Below, piece after piece: positions 50,757 to 61,585 of a DNA stretch of 64,000 bases (its first letter is position 1; every line of letters starts with the position of its first letter). The notes under the pieces were generated by a model. That model searched no databases, had not been told where the DNA came from, and saw only the letters and a program-made list of their open reading frames with translations. The stretch covers positions 62,001 through 126,000 of the forward strand of contig NZ_LPUX01000064.1 of NCBI RefSeq assembly GCF_001651865.1, written 5' to 3'. The DNA comes from Sinorhizobium glycinis (GTDB taxonomy: Bacteria > Pseudomonadota > Alphaproteobacteria > Rhizobiales > Rhizobiaceae). Both the position numbers and the translations under genes were made by a program.

Positions 50757-52040
50757 TCAGTTTCGGGTACGGCCTTTGAGCGCGGCTGCCGCGCCGTCTG
50801 TGCCGGCTCCCTCTCCCTCCCAGCCGAATACGCTGCGCCCGCCAAATCGGGACGAATCCCTGAACTCCCCTGCGACGATCTCCTTCAAGTCCGGCCCGGT
50901 GACGTAGCGCTCCATCCGGCGCGACTGCTCGTCGAGGCGCCTCAAGGCGGCCAGTTCTTCCTCTCGCCCGAGCCGACCCTTCTGCACTGCCGATTTCATC
51001 ACATTGATCGTCTCGTCATAGACCTTGAGCGGCACCGGAAAGGGATGCTGGTCCTTGCCGCCATGGGCGAGCGAAAAGCGCGCCGGATCGGAAAAGCGGC
51101 AGGGGGTACCGTGGACCACTTCGGCGACCATGGCGAGCGCCTTGACTGTGCGTGCGCCGACGCCCGGCACGAGAAGCAGTTCCTCGAAGTCCTTCGGCCC
51201 CCGATCGGCGGCGGCGGCGAAATTGCCGTGCAGGCGCCGCATGTTCACGTCGCTTTCGCGCACATCGTGATGGGCCGGCATGACGAGGTGCGGCAGCATC
51301 GGCTGGGCCGGGGCCGCCATGGCGGTACCGCGAGATTCGATCGTCGCCACCTCGCGCACGAGCCCATCCGGGCCGAGCGCGCTCAGAAGATCGAGCTGGC
51401 TTGCCCGAGAGCGAGCCGCGCGCCGGTCCGCCAGATTGATGATCTCGCCCTGTCCCCGCCCCTCGATCGCCGCATGCGGCGAATCGACGAAGCTTTCCAG
51501 GCCCTCGGAAAGCCAATGATAGCGCCGCGCCTGCCGCCGATCGCCGTTCATACCCTGCTGGACGACGACCCACTTCGCATCGTCCGTGACGATGAAACCG
51601 TGCAGGTAAAGATCGAAGCCGTCCTGAACGGCGGCACTGTCGACCTTGGCGACGAGGCGGCTCGCATCGGCAAGCGCCGCACCGTCGAAGCCAATGCGAT
51701 CGCCAATCGTGACAAGTTCACCCGGCGTCTTTCGGGAATGCTGGCCACGGCCGCCACAGACGTGAATGCCGAGTTCGCCCGAAAGCGGCGTCAGGCCGCG
51801 TTTCAACGCACCTATGACGCTGGTGGTGATCCCCGACGAATGCCAGTCCATGCCCATCACCGCGCCGAAGGACTGGAACCAGAACGGATGGGCAAGCCGC
51901 CTCAGGAACTCGTCGCGGCCGTAGTGGTGCACGATCGCCTCGGTGATCAGCGCGCCGAGCCTTGTCATGCGGTCGCCGAGCCACTTCGGGACCCGCCCGC
52001 CATGCAGCGGTAGATCCGCATTGCCTGCGCGTTGCGCCAT
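50757..52040 (-). CDS. DUF763 protein
   Basis: A 427-residue DUF763 protein, found in archaea and scattered bacteria. Typical are the N-terminal AGNADLPLHGGRVPKWLGDR, WFQSFGAVMGMDWHSSGITT, and a helix-hairpin-helix-like stretch LLVPGVGARTVKALAMVAEV that suggests nucleic-acid binding. Function is not established. Neighbours are DNA glycosylases and a ligase, so a DNA-repair role is a reasonable inference. ATG 52040 gives the family start; the frame is open further to 52223. Confidence 0.85.
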   Translation of the reverse strand: MAQRAGNADLPLHGGRVPKWLGDRMTRLGALITEAIVHHYGRDEFLRRLAHPFWFQSFGAVMGMDWHSSGITTSVIGALKRGLTPLSGELGIHVCGGRGQHSRKTPGELVTIGDRIGFDGAALADASRLVAKVDSAAVQDGFDLYLHGFIVTDDAKWVVVQQGMNGDRRQARRYHWLSEGLESFVDSPHAAIEGRGQGEIINLADRRAARSRASQLDLLSALGPDGLVREVATIESRGTAMAAPAQPMLPHLVMPAHHDVRESDVNMRRLHGNFAAAADRGPKDFEELLLVPGVGARTVKALAMVAEVVHGTPCRFSDPARFSLAHGGKDQHPFPVPLKVYDETINVMKSAVQKGRLGREEELAALRRLDEQSRRMERYVTGPDLKEIVAGEFRDSSRFGGRSVFGWEGEGAGTDGAAAALKGRTRN

Positions 52041-52195
52041 TAACTGAGTCCTTCGTATGTGGTCTTTATTCCAGACTACATGCTTCGGATGTTCGCGGAA
52101 AGTTCTCAGTGGCTGCGTGAGGAATCCAGGTGCAACGTTGGCGAGCGTGATGGACAAGACTACATAGAGCCGGCACAAAAGAAGGAGCCCATCAG

Positions 52196-52744
52196 GTGCA
52201 GTGGGATGACAGCTTCTTTGCACGGGACGCCGTCGCGGTCGCCGCTGATCTGATCGGCGGCGAATTCGCCGTCTCAGGCATCGGCGGCATCATCGTCGAG
52301 ACGGAAGCCTATCTGCCGGACGATGCGGCCTCCCACAGCTTCGCCGGCGCCACGAACCGCAACCGCTCGATGTTCGGCCCGCCGGCGCATGCCTATGTCT
52401 ACCTGTCCTACGGCCTTCACTGGTGTCTGAATTTCGTCTGTCTGCCCGGCAGCGCCGTCCTCATCCGCGCCATCGAGCCGAGATGGGGGCTGGAGACGAT
52501 GCGGCAGCGGCGGGGCGTTTCGCAAGAAAGGCTGCTCTGTTCCGGCCCGGGTCGGGTCGGCCAGGCCCTGGCGATCGGCAAGGAGGAGGACGGCTTGCCG
52601 CTCAACGGAGAACCGTTCCGACTGAGCCCGCCGGTCAAACGGCCCCCCGTTTCCGCTGGCCTTCGCGTCGGGATCTCCAAGGCCGTCGAACACCCCTGGC
52701 GCTTCGGACTTAAGAACTCGCCCTTCCTCAGCCGCAAGTTCTAG
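52196..52744 (+). CDS. DNA-3-methyladenine glycosylase (AAG/Mpg family)
   Basis: A 182-residue alkyladenine-type DNA glycosylase that removes 3-methyladenine and related damaged purines. Family motifs: [20 protein letters not shown] (catalytic Glu), [20 protein letters not shown] (intercalating Tyr region), VLIRAIEP and [13 protein letters not shown]. It starts with GTG 52196 after AAGGAG. The 3' end runs into a RIME-like repeat, which begins at the stop codon. Confidence 0.93.
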   Translation: MQWDDSFFARDAVAVAADLIGGEFAVSGIGGIIVETEAYLPDDAASHSFAGATNRNRSMFGPPAHAYVYLSYGLHWCLNFVCLPGSAVLIRAIEPRWGLETMRQRRGVSQERLLCSGPGRVGQALAIGKEEDGLPLNGEPFRLSPPVKRPPVSAGLRVGISKAVEHPWRFGLKNSPFLSRKF

Positions 52745-52851
52745 ATGCATGTCGCCCAAAAGTGCGCAGCGGTTTTGGGACAACGACATGCATAAAAACA
52801 AAGACCTAAAGCGCGTCGCATGCACCCGTTTGCACGCGACGCGCTTTAGAT
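52743..52851. repeat. RIME1-like mosaic palindromic element
   Basis: About 109 bp. Palindrome 1 has arms ATGCATGTCG / CGACATGCAT (52745-52754 and 52785-52794) with an inner CCCAAAA/TTTTGGG stem. An AAAACAAAG box follows, then palindrome 2 with arms TAAAGCGCGTCGC / GCGACGCGCTTTA. The architecture matches the element at 9914-10020. It separates convergent genes and could terminate both transcripts. Confidence 0.75.
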
Positions 52852-53940
52852 GCGGGGTTCGATCTGCTCGTAGGTGCATTGGCGCGGGTCCTTGTCGGGA
52901 CGCCAGCGCATCAGCTTCGTGCCGTGGCGAAAGCGGCGGCTGCTGGCGTGATCGAACCTCACCTCCACGACCAGCTCCGGACGGACCGGTTCCCATTCGC
53001 CGCTGCGCTCCGTGCTCCAGCGGCTGGGGCCGCCGGGGGCCTTGCCGGTAAAGCCAGGCGGCTCGCACAATGCCTCGAGGCGACGCGTCAATGCAGGCCG
53101 TTCCTTATCGGCAATTGTCGCCGTGAAGCCCACGTGGTTCAGAGTCCCGTCAGCATCGTAAAGCCCGAGCAGGAGGGAGCCGACAAGCGCACCGTTGCTC
53201 TCATAGCGAAAGCCGCCCACCACACAATCGGCGGTCTTCAGGCGTTTGACCTTCACCATCGCCCGCTCGCCGCATTCGTAGGGACCGTCTCGACGCTTGG
53301 CGACGACCCCGTCAGTAGCCCCCGCTTCCCACGAGCTGAGCCATCGCTCGGCCTCCTGCCGGTCCAGAGTGAAGGGCGAAAGCTCGAGCTTATCCTGAAT
53401 GGCATTCTCGGCTGCGAAGGCTTCGAGTGCCGCTCTCCGGGTCGCAAGAGGCTTGTCGGTCAGGATTGCTCCCTTCGCGTCGACCAGCATGTCGAACAGG
53501 ATGAGGCGGGCGGGCGTCTGCTGCGACAGCTTCTGGACGCGGCTTGCCGCCGGGTGCAGGCGCATCTGCAAGGCGTCGAAGGAGAGGCGCCCGTCGACTT
53601 CGATCACCAGTTCACCGTCAAGGACGAATTGTGACGCGCCAAGCCGGCGCAGCAAAACGATAACCTCCGGGAAAAAGCGCCCGAGCGGCTTGCCGGATTT
53701 GGCCCTAAGGTCGACGTCCCCGCCGGATCTGAAGGCAAGGCAGCGGAAGCCGTCCCATTTCGGCTCGTACTGCCATGCGCCAGCGCTCGGGAGCTCCGTA
53801 GCCGTGCGCGCCTCCATCGGCGCAGTGCTGACCGGCAGCGGAAAGCCGCCAGTCGATGCCCCGCCGCTGACCGCCTTTGCCGCACGGGTCAGCGGCGGCC
53901 CGCTCCCCCTTGTAGCTCTTCCCTGAGCAGGCGACGCCAT
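52846..53940 (-). CDS. ATP-dependent DNA ligase (LigD-ligase/LigC type)
   Basis: A 364-residue ATP-dependent ligase: adenylation motif I YEPKWDGFR with nucleophile Lys61, motif FVLDGELV, DGVVAKR, KVKRLKTADCVVGGF, and an OB-fold end with RPELVVEVRFDH. It resembles the ligase module of bacterial NHEJ LigD or the stand-alone LigC. No Ku, polymerase or nuclease module is fused or adjacent. It begins 17 nt downstream of katE in the same direction, suggesting co-expression with the catalase. GGAGTCGGAGG precedes the ATG. Confidence 0.9.
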   Translation of the reverse strand: MASPAQGRATRGSGPPLTRAAKAVSGGASTGGFPLPVSTAPMEARTATELPSAGAWQYEPKWDGFRCLAFRSGGDVDLRAKSGKPLGRFFPEVIVLLRRLGASQFVLDGELVIEVDGRLSFDALQMRLHPAASRVQKLSQQTPARLILFDMLVDAKGAILTDKPLATRRAALEAFAAENAIQDKLELSPFTLDRQEAERWLSSWEAGATDGVVAKRRDGPYECGERAMVKVKRLKTADCVVGGFRYESNGALVGSLLLGLYDADGTLNHVGFTATIADKERPALTRRLEALCEPPGFTGKAPGGPSRWSTERSGEWEPVRPELVVEVRFDHASSRRFRHGTKLMRWRPDKDPRQCTYEQIEPRI

Positions 53941-53956
53941 CCTCCGACTCCTTGGC

Positions 53957-56074
<2,118 letters not shown>

Positions 56075-56110
56075 TGCAGCACTCCTTGAGCGAGGACGGA
56101 ATGGGCACGA

Positions 56111-56135
56111 AACCGTGCTCGTCGCGGTTGGTTCC
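56111..56135 (-). promoter_or_regulatory. RpoE2/EcfG-type promoter of katE
   Basis: On the - strand GGAAC (56135-56131), 16 bases, GGTT (56114-56111), fitting GGAAC-N18-TT, 37 bp before katE. Confidence 0.6.
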
Positions 56136-56190
56136 CCCCACGAACGGAATTTTGGAAAGGCATGGGCGACCGACGTCGTTCCCGGCGCCG

Positions 56191-56652
56191 TCAGCCTTGA
56201 CAGGTACCGACGAGATCGGCCTCTGCGATCCGGTGCTTGCGAGCCTCGGCCCAGGCCTGAGCGGCCCCGACATCGTCCGAGATCGAGATGTTGCGTGTGT
56301 TCAGAGCGGCGAGTTTGAAGTGATAATGATGCACGCCTGTCCCCGCCGGCGGCTGCGGCCCGTCATAACGCGCGTTGCCGAAGTCGTTCCTGATGAATTT
56401 GATGGCATGCTCCGGTCCGGTATCGGCGGCCTGCGAAAGCTCGGTCCAGTCGGCGGGTATGTTGACGATGGCGCAATGCCGAAACACCCCCCTGACGGCG
56501 TCCGGATCCTCGACGATCAATGCGAAGCTCTGCGTTCCGTCTGGCGTACCGGTCCATTTCAGCGGGGGGAAAATGTTCTCGCCAAAGCGTGTGTACTTCT
56601 TCGGGATCGTCTGGCCTTCGGCGAAGGCGGGGCTCATCAAGTTTAAAGTCAT
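56191..56652 (-). CDS. YbhB/YbcL-type Raf kinase inhibitor-like (PEBP) protein
   Basis: A 153-residue phosphatidylethanolamine-binding-family protein, cytoplasmic, with [31 protein letters not shown] and the His-containing [15 protein letters not shown]. The biochemical role of bacterial members is unclear. ATG 56652 lies after GGAGACAGGTG. It is upstream of katE in the same direction but separated by about 115 bp containing the katE promoter. Confidence 0.9.
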   Translation of the reverse strand: MTLNLMSPAFAEGQTIPKKYTRFGENIFPPLKWTGTPDGTQSFALIVEDPDAVRGVFRHCAIVNIPADWTELSQAADTGPEHAIKFIRNDFGNARYDGPQPPAGTGVHHYHFKLAALNTRNISISDDVGAAQAWAEARKHRIAEADLVGTCQG

Positions 56653-56811
56653 CACCTGTCTCCTTCCATGTTGGGCACATTGAACGAGCGCGCGATCGAT
56701 TTCGATTGTACTCTCAAAGCGGATCGGTGTTGAGGTCTCGGCAGGCAAATAGGCCGCGTGAACGGACCGGCCACCCCGAAGCCGAGCTTTCCAAAATATC
56801 TATTGGGGGGT

Positions 56812-56837
56812 GGAACTTTGCCCACGGGGTTTGTGTT
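56812..56837 (+). promoter_or_regulatory. possible RpoE2/EcfG-type promoter of glgA
   Basis: GGAAC (56812-56816), 17 bases, TGTT (56834-56837); fits only the N19-TT form. If used, transcription would begin near 56844, inside the strong ribosome site of the alternative GTG start, favouring ATG 56906. Confidence 0.4.
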
Positions 56838-56905
56838 GAAGGAGGTGCAAAGTGGGGCGGCGATCGGCCAGCAGCGGCCAACAGATTTTTCCGGAAACGC
56901 GATCT

Positions 56906-58360
56906 ATGAACGTTCTCTCCGTGGCTGCCGAAATTTTCCCTTTGGTGAAGACCGGCGGGCTGGCCGATGTTGCCGGATCGCTTCCCAAGGCATTGAAATC
57001 GCACGGGATTCGCATGCGTACCCTGGTGCCGGGCTACCCTTCCGTGGTCGGGGCTCTCGACGAAGCGACCCCGATTGCGCGCTATGAATGTCTTTTCGGA
57101 GAGAGTGCGACGCTCCTGGCCGGACGGGTCGCCGGGCTGGAGCTCTTCGCGCTCGACGCGCCGGGGTTCTTCCACAGGTCAGGGGGTCCCTACACTGATG
57201 AGCACGGGATCGATTATCCGGACAACTGGAAACGCTTCGCCGCCTTTTCCTTCGTCGCTTCGCAAGTCGCAGCCGGCTTCGTGCAGCACTGGCGGCCGGA
57301 CATCATTCACGCTCACGACTGGCACGCGGCCTTGAGCCTCGTCTATCTCAAATACGCATCCGACGTGCAAATCCCGCGCGTCCTGACCGTTCATAACATC
57401 GCCTTCCAGGGACAGTTCCCCGCCCATCTCTTCTCCGCGCTCGGCCTGCCGGACAAGGCCTATTCCATCGACGGCCTCGAATATTATGGTGATCTCGGAT
57501 ACCTCAAGGGCGGCCTGCAGGCCGCGGATGCGATCACCGTGGTCAGTCCCACCTATGCTCGCGAAATCATGTCACCGACCTTCGGAATGGGCCTCGAAGG
57601 GGTGATGAATGCGCGTCACGACGACGTGGTCGGCATCGTCAACGGCATAGACACCGACGTCTGGGATCCTGCGGCCGATCCGTATATCGGGCATTGCTAT
57701 TCGGCGAAAACACCTCTCCCGCGGCTGCCCAATCGCGAGGCGCTGCTCGATCTTTTCGGCCTGCCGCAAACCAGCGGTCCGGTGTTCGCCAGCATCAACA
57801 GGCTGACCTGGCAGAAGGGCATGGATCTCCTGGCAGCCGTCGTCGACGAGATCGTCGCGCTGGACGGCCGGCTGATCATTCACGGAAACGGCGACGCCGA
57901 TATCGAAGAAGCCTTCCTGGACGCCGGCCGGCGTTTCCCGCGACATATAGCTGTGCGGCTCGGCTACGAAGAGGAGTTCGCCCACAAGATTCATGCCGGG
58001 GCCGACGCCATGCTCGTTCCCTCCCGCTTCGAACCCTGCGGGCTGACGCAGCTCTATGCGCTCAGATACGGCTGCGTGCCGATAGTGGCGCGCACCGGCG
58101 GCCTGTCGGAAACGATCATCGACGCCAATGTCGCCGCCCTGCAGGCGCAGGCCGCCACCGGGGTACAATTCTCTCCGGTCGATACGAACGGATTGCGACA
58201 TGCTCTACGCCGCACCGTCAAGCTCTATCGGCACCGGCACGTCTGGGAGAGCCTGCAGCGGCAGGGGATGAAGACGGACTCGTCCTGGCACCGCAGTGCG
58301 GCGAAATATGCGGAGCTCTACGGGGACCTCACCGCGGCCGACATGCGCTTGGCCGGTTAG
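56906..58360 (+). CDS. glgA: GlgA, glycogen synthase
   Basis: A 484-residue GT5 ADP-glucose:glucan transferase. KTGGLADV with Lys15, the HAHDWHAALSL loop, SINRLTWQKGMDLL, and the nucleotide-sugar site PSRFEPCGLTQLYALRYG are all present. ATG 56906 gives the conserved MNVLSVAAEIFPLVKTGG start. An upstream GTG at 56852 has an unusually strong AAGGAGGTG site and would add 18 residues. No glgC or glgB is linked, as expected for a second, scattered glg locus. Confidence 0.94.
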   Translation: MNVLSVAAEIFPLVKTGGLADVAGSLPKALKSHGIRMRTLVPGYPSVVGALDEATPIARYECLFGESATLLAGRVAGLELFALDAPGFFHRSGGPYTDEHGIDYPDNWKRFAAFSFVASQVAAGFVQHWRPDIIHAHDWHAALSLVYLKYASDVQIPRVLTVHNIAFQGQFPAHLFSALGLPDKAYSIDGLEYYGDLGYLKGGLQAADAITVVSPTYAREIMSPTFGMGLEGVMNARHDDVVGIVNGIDTDVWDPAADPYIGHCYSAKTPLPRLPNREALLDLFGLPQTSGPVFASINRLTWQKGMDLLAAVVDEIVALDGRLIIHGNGDADIEEAFLDAGRRFPRHIAVRLGYEEEFAHKIHAGADAMLVPSRFEPCGLTQLYALRYGCVPIVARTGGLSETIIDANVAALQAQAATGVQFSPVDTNGLRHALRRTVKLYRHRHVWESLQRQGMKTDSSWHRSAAKYAELYGDLTAADMRLAG

Positions 58361-58503
58361 AGCATCCAGTATCATCCCGCCCGAAGCAGCTGATCCGCTG
58401 GAATTGACATCTCATTCGCAACGCTGATGGGTTGATCAAGAACGAAGAATGGATTGCCGCGCCGGAATATGGCAATGGCTGCGCGCTCCAAGAGGACCAC
58501 GCC

Positions 58504-59412
58504 ATGGCCGTCGAGACCGTACCCGCAGCATCCACCGCATCAAACGCCGCCCGCACGGGCGTGCTGGTCATGCTTCTCGGCATGCTGATGTTTTCGCTCA
58601 ACGACGTCATGGGCAAATGGTTGGTGGCGACTTATTCGGTCGGTCAGGTGGTGCTGATCCGCAGCCTCGCCGCGGCCGTCCTGCTCATCCCGTTCCTCTG
58701 GCTCGGCGGCCCTCGCAGGCTTCTCGCTCTCGAGCGGCCCGGCCTCCAGCTTGCCCGGGTCGTCGCTTCGACCGCGGAGGTCTTCGCCTTCTATTTCGCG
58801 GTCGTCTACCTGCCGCTCGCCGATGTCATGACCTATTGGCTGGCGGCTCCAATCTATGTCGCGGCCGCCTCTCCGCTCCTGTTGAAGGAGCATGTCGGCT
58901 GGCGGCGCTGGACGGCGATCGCCATCGGTTTCGTCGGCGTCATCATCGCGCTCGAACCGTCGTCTGAGGCCTTCACCCTGCCGGCGCTGATTTCGATCCT
59001 CGGCAGCATGTGCTTCGCCGTCATGATGGTGTCCGGGCGCTCGTTGCGCGGCACGCCGGATACGACGCTCGCCTTCTGGCAGCTCGTCGGCGCGGCGATT
59101 GCCGGCCTCCTCTGGGCGCCGTTCGATTGGACGCCGCTGAAGCCCGTCGACGCGGGGCTGCTCTGCCTGCTCGGCGTCGTCGCCATGATCGCCCATGTTC
59201 TCGTGAACCGGGCGCTGAAGCTTGCCGACGCCGCGACGGTGGCGCCGCTACAATACACGCTGCTCTTCTGGGCAATCATTTTCGGCTGGTTGATCTTCGG
59301 GGACACGCCACGCCTGTCGATGGTGCTCGGCGCCGGCCTCATCGTCGCCTCGGGCCTCTTCATCTTTTTCCGCGAACAGCAGCTCAAGCGACAGGGACGG
59401 CTGAAGGGTTAG
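58504..59412 (+). CDS. EamA/DMT-family transporter
   Basis: A 302-residue integral membrane protein with ten predicted helices and two EamA repeats (about 22-155 and 165-295). Segments include VLVMLLGMLMFSLNDVMGKW, YLPLADVMTYWLAAPIYVAA and GLLCLLGVVAMIAHVLVNRA. The substrate is unknown; members export amino acids, nucleotides or metabolites. ATG 58504 with GAGGA upstream is preferred over an in-frame start at 58432. It is convergent with the FAH-family gene across a 32-bp inverted repeat. Confidence 0.88.
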   Translation: MAVETVPAASTASNAARTGVLVMLLGMLMFSLNDVMGKWLVATYSVGQVVLIRSLAAAVLLIPFLWLGGPRRLLALERPGLQLARVVASTAEVFAFYFAVVYLPLADVMTYWLAAPIYVAAASPLLLKEHVGWRRWTAIAIGFVGVIIALEPSSEAFTLPALISILGSMCFAVMMVSGRSLRGTPDTTLAFWQLVGAAIAGLLWAPFDWTPLKPVDAGLLCLLGVVAMIAHVLVNRALKLADAATVAPLQYTLLFWAIIFGWLIFGDTPRLSMVLGAGLIVASGLFIFFREQQLKRQGRLKG

Positions 59413-59426
59413 GCAGGACGGCCTGG

Positions 59427-59588
59427 CCCCTCATCCGCCTGCCGGCACCTTCTCCCCGCAGGCGGGGCGAAGGACGCGTGCGGCAGCGCCTCGACTCCCT
59501 CTCCCGCAAACGCGCGCGGATCGGTGGCTGCGGCATACCCCTTCTCCCCGTCAGAACGGGGAGAAGGTGCCGGCAGGCGGATGAGGGG
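59427..59588. repeat. 32-bp perfect inverted repeat between convergent genes
   Basis: Bases 59427-59458 and 59557-59588 are exact reverse complements (CCCCTCATCC...CTCCCCG), separated by 98 bp. Next to the right arm a second stem, CCCCGT/ACGGGG, is present. Copies of this type of sequence are scattered in rhizobial intergenic spaces. Here it lies between the convergent EamA and FAH genes and may terminate both. Confidence 0.7.
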
Positions 59589-59606
59589 CAAACCCCGGCC
59601 GCCGGA

Positions 59607-60446
59607 TCAGTCGTCAGCGACCACCATCTGCTTCTGCGTACCAAGTCCCTCGATGCCAAGTTCGATGACGTCACCGGCTTTCAAATACTGCGGTGGCTTG
59701 AAGCCCAAGCCGACGCCGGGTGGGGTACCGGTCGAGATGATGTCGCCCGGATGCAGTGTCATGAACTGCGAAAGATAGCTGACGAGATAGGCGACGCCGT
59801 AGACCATGGTCACGGTCGAGCCATTCTGCTTGGTGACGCCATTGACGTTCAGCCACATTGCGAGGTTTTGCGGATCGGCGACCTCGTCGCGGGTCACCAG
59901 CCAGGGACCGGTCGGACCGAAGGAATCGCAGGACTTGCCCTTGGTCCATTGGCCCGAGCGTTTCGTCTGGAAATCGCGCTCCGAGACGTCGTTGATGACG
60001 CAATAGCCGGCGACATGGTCCATCGCTTCGGCTTGCGACACGTATTTGGCCTTCTTGCCGATCACGACGCCAAGTTCGACTTCCCAATCCGTTGCGACCG
60101 AACCGCGCGGGATGATGACGTTGTCGTTCGGTCCGACGATCGCCGAGGTGGCCTTCATGAAGACCACCGGCTCAGGCGGAACCTCGAGGCCCGATTCCGC
60201 CGCGTGGTCCGCGTAGTTGAGGCCGATGCAGATGAATTTTCCGGTGCCGGCGACGCAGGCGCCGAACCGAGGCGTACCCTCGACCAGCGGGAGGCTTTCG
60301 ATGTCGAGACCGCGCGCCCAGGCAAAATCGGCGATCGTCGGACCCGCGACGTCGGCGATCACCGCCGAGAGATCGCGAATTCGGCCGGCACTGTCCAGAA
60401 CGCCGGGCTTCTCTGCCCCTTCAGGTCCGTAACGCAATAACTTCAT
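59607..60446 (-). CDS. Fumarylacetoacetate hydrolase family protein
   Basis: A 279-residue FAH-superfamily enzyme. Conserved: FICIGLNYADHAAESG, metal ligands in TDWEVELGVVIG (E-x-E) and NDVSERDFQ (Asp), and ISTGTPPGVGLGFKPP. It resembles 2,4-diketo-3-deoxy-L-fuconate/rhamnonate hydrolases and the proteins often named ureidoglycolate lyase. The substrate cannot be decided because no sugar-acid genes are adjacent. ATG 60446 follows GGAGGAG. Confidence 0.88.
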   Translation of the reverse strand: MKLLRYGPEGAEKPGVLDSAGRIRDLSAVIADVAGPTIADFAWARGLDIESLPLVEGTPRFGACVAGTGKFICIGLNYADHAAESGLEVPPEPVVFMKATSAIVGPNDNVIIPRGSVATDWEVELGVVIGKKAKYVSQAEAMDHVAGYCVINDVSERDFQTKRSGQWTKGKSCDSFGPTGPWLVTRDEVADPQNLAMWLNVNGVTKQNGSTVTMVYGVAYLVSYLSQFMTLHPGDIISTGTPPGVGLGFKPPQYLKAGDVIELGIEGLGTQKQMVVADD

Positions 60447-60596
60447 TCTGCTCCTCCACGCGGTCGAGACGAAAGACTGCGCCTGACAAACCAAAGGACG
60501 CGGTGGATGTAAAGTTGTTTCGCAAGCTGCCGTAAGAAAAGCGGAACCTCGCAGATCCGGGTCGCGCCGGGAAAGGGCTCCCACCACCGTCTCGGC

Positions 60597-61379
60597 TTAC
60601 CGACACTGGCGACGCGGCCCGCCATCATAAGGCTGGTAAGTGTTATCTTCCGGGCGGTATGAGCGATATCGACTAAAGCAATAGTCGACATGTTCAAGCG
60701 ACAGGTTCCCAACTCCACTCGCATCGGCCGAAAGGTCCATTTCCGTTGGAAAAGCGTCGGCGTTTTCCCCAGGGGTGGGTGGCGGGAAGTCATCTTCCGA
60801 CGGGGTTCCAGCCGCATCCATGTAGGGGGAGATGCAGGTCCGGCGGCCGCCGCTAAAGGATGTATAGCTGTTGTCGCGGGCGCGGTAGGACCGATAGCGG
60901 TTCGCGCACCAATCTACGTGCGCCGTCGGCCTGGTCTCGAACGCGGGTTGCACCTCGCCGGGCGCCGTTTCAATTGAGCCGGTGGGCGCCATGTCCAAAG
61001 GTTCCGAAAGGCGTTCCTTCTCGCCACCGTTGCTCGTTGTCGTCAGTTCGGGCTTCGGAGCAAGGTCCTCCGACGCCTCTTTGCCTCTTGCGGTCACTGT
61101 TGGTACCGAAGCCGGCCCCCCCGTAGACTCGTTGTCTTTTGCGTTCACCACGGGCTCGGTGGCATCGGCTGGCGCCGAGCGGGCGGGGAGCCGCTCATAT
61201 TGCTGGGCCGCCGTGTTCACTGCGCGCGGCTGCTCGGTCCATATTCCCGACTGATTCATGTCGAGCCGCGGCTCGCGTGCCGGGTTCCCGTTGAGGATGA
61301 AAGTTGCGACAGCCGCTCCACTCAGGAAGAGCGCGAGGGACAGTGCGAACCCGCAAAGTCCAGCCAACAAGCCTTTCAC
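60597..61379 (-). CDS. BA14K-family protein with two BA14K repeats
   Basis: A 260-residue membrane-anchored protein. One hydrophobic segment at about 5-28 ([20 protein letters not shown]), a long polar Pro/Thr/Glu linker, then two BA14K motifs, [20 protein letters not shown] and [20 protein letters not shown], each followed by a second Cys. BA14K from Brucella is a lectin-like immunoreactive protein; rhizobia carry many. GTG 61379 with AAGGAGG is chosen over ATG 61427, which lacks a site. A GGAAC-N19-TT promoter lies at 61409-61434. Confidence 0.82.
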   Translation of the reverse strand: MKGLLAGLCGFALSLALFLSGAAVATFILNGNPAREPRLDMNQSGIWTEQPRAVNTAAQQYERLPARSAPADATEPVVNAKDNESTGGPASVPTVTARGKEASEDLAPKPELTTTSNGGEKERLSEPLDMAPTGSIETAPGEVQPAFETRPTAHVDWCANRYRSYRARDNSYTSFSGGRRTCISPYMDAAGTPSEDDFPPPTPGENADAFPTEMDLSADASGVGNLSLEHVDYCFSRYRSYRPEDNTYQPYDGGPRRQCR

Positions 61380-61408
61380 TTGATCCTCCTTCGTTTGTAC
61401 GTACGAAG

Positions 61409-61434
61409 AATGCGACCGCTCCGCCACAGGTTCC
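61409..61434 (-). promoter_or_regulatory. possible RpoE2/EcfG-type promoter of the BA14K gene
   Basis: On the - strand GGAAC (61434-61430), 17 bases, CATT (61412-61409), fitting GGAAC-N19-TT, 30 bp before GTG 61379. It lies inside the longer ORF, so it also argues for the GTG start. Confidence 0.45.
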
Positions 61435-61585
61435 CCCCGAGGCGTGCGAATCCCTTGAATTTTGAAGGGTCAGAGCACTGGGGCGCTTCCGGCCGAGGTG
61501 CCTGATATACGATGAACCAGATTTTACCGCGCCGGCCGCCAGGCCGGGTAGGGAACGCGAGTCATTTCAAATACGCGGTCCCGGC

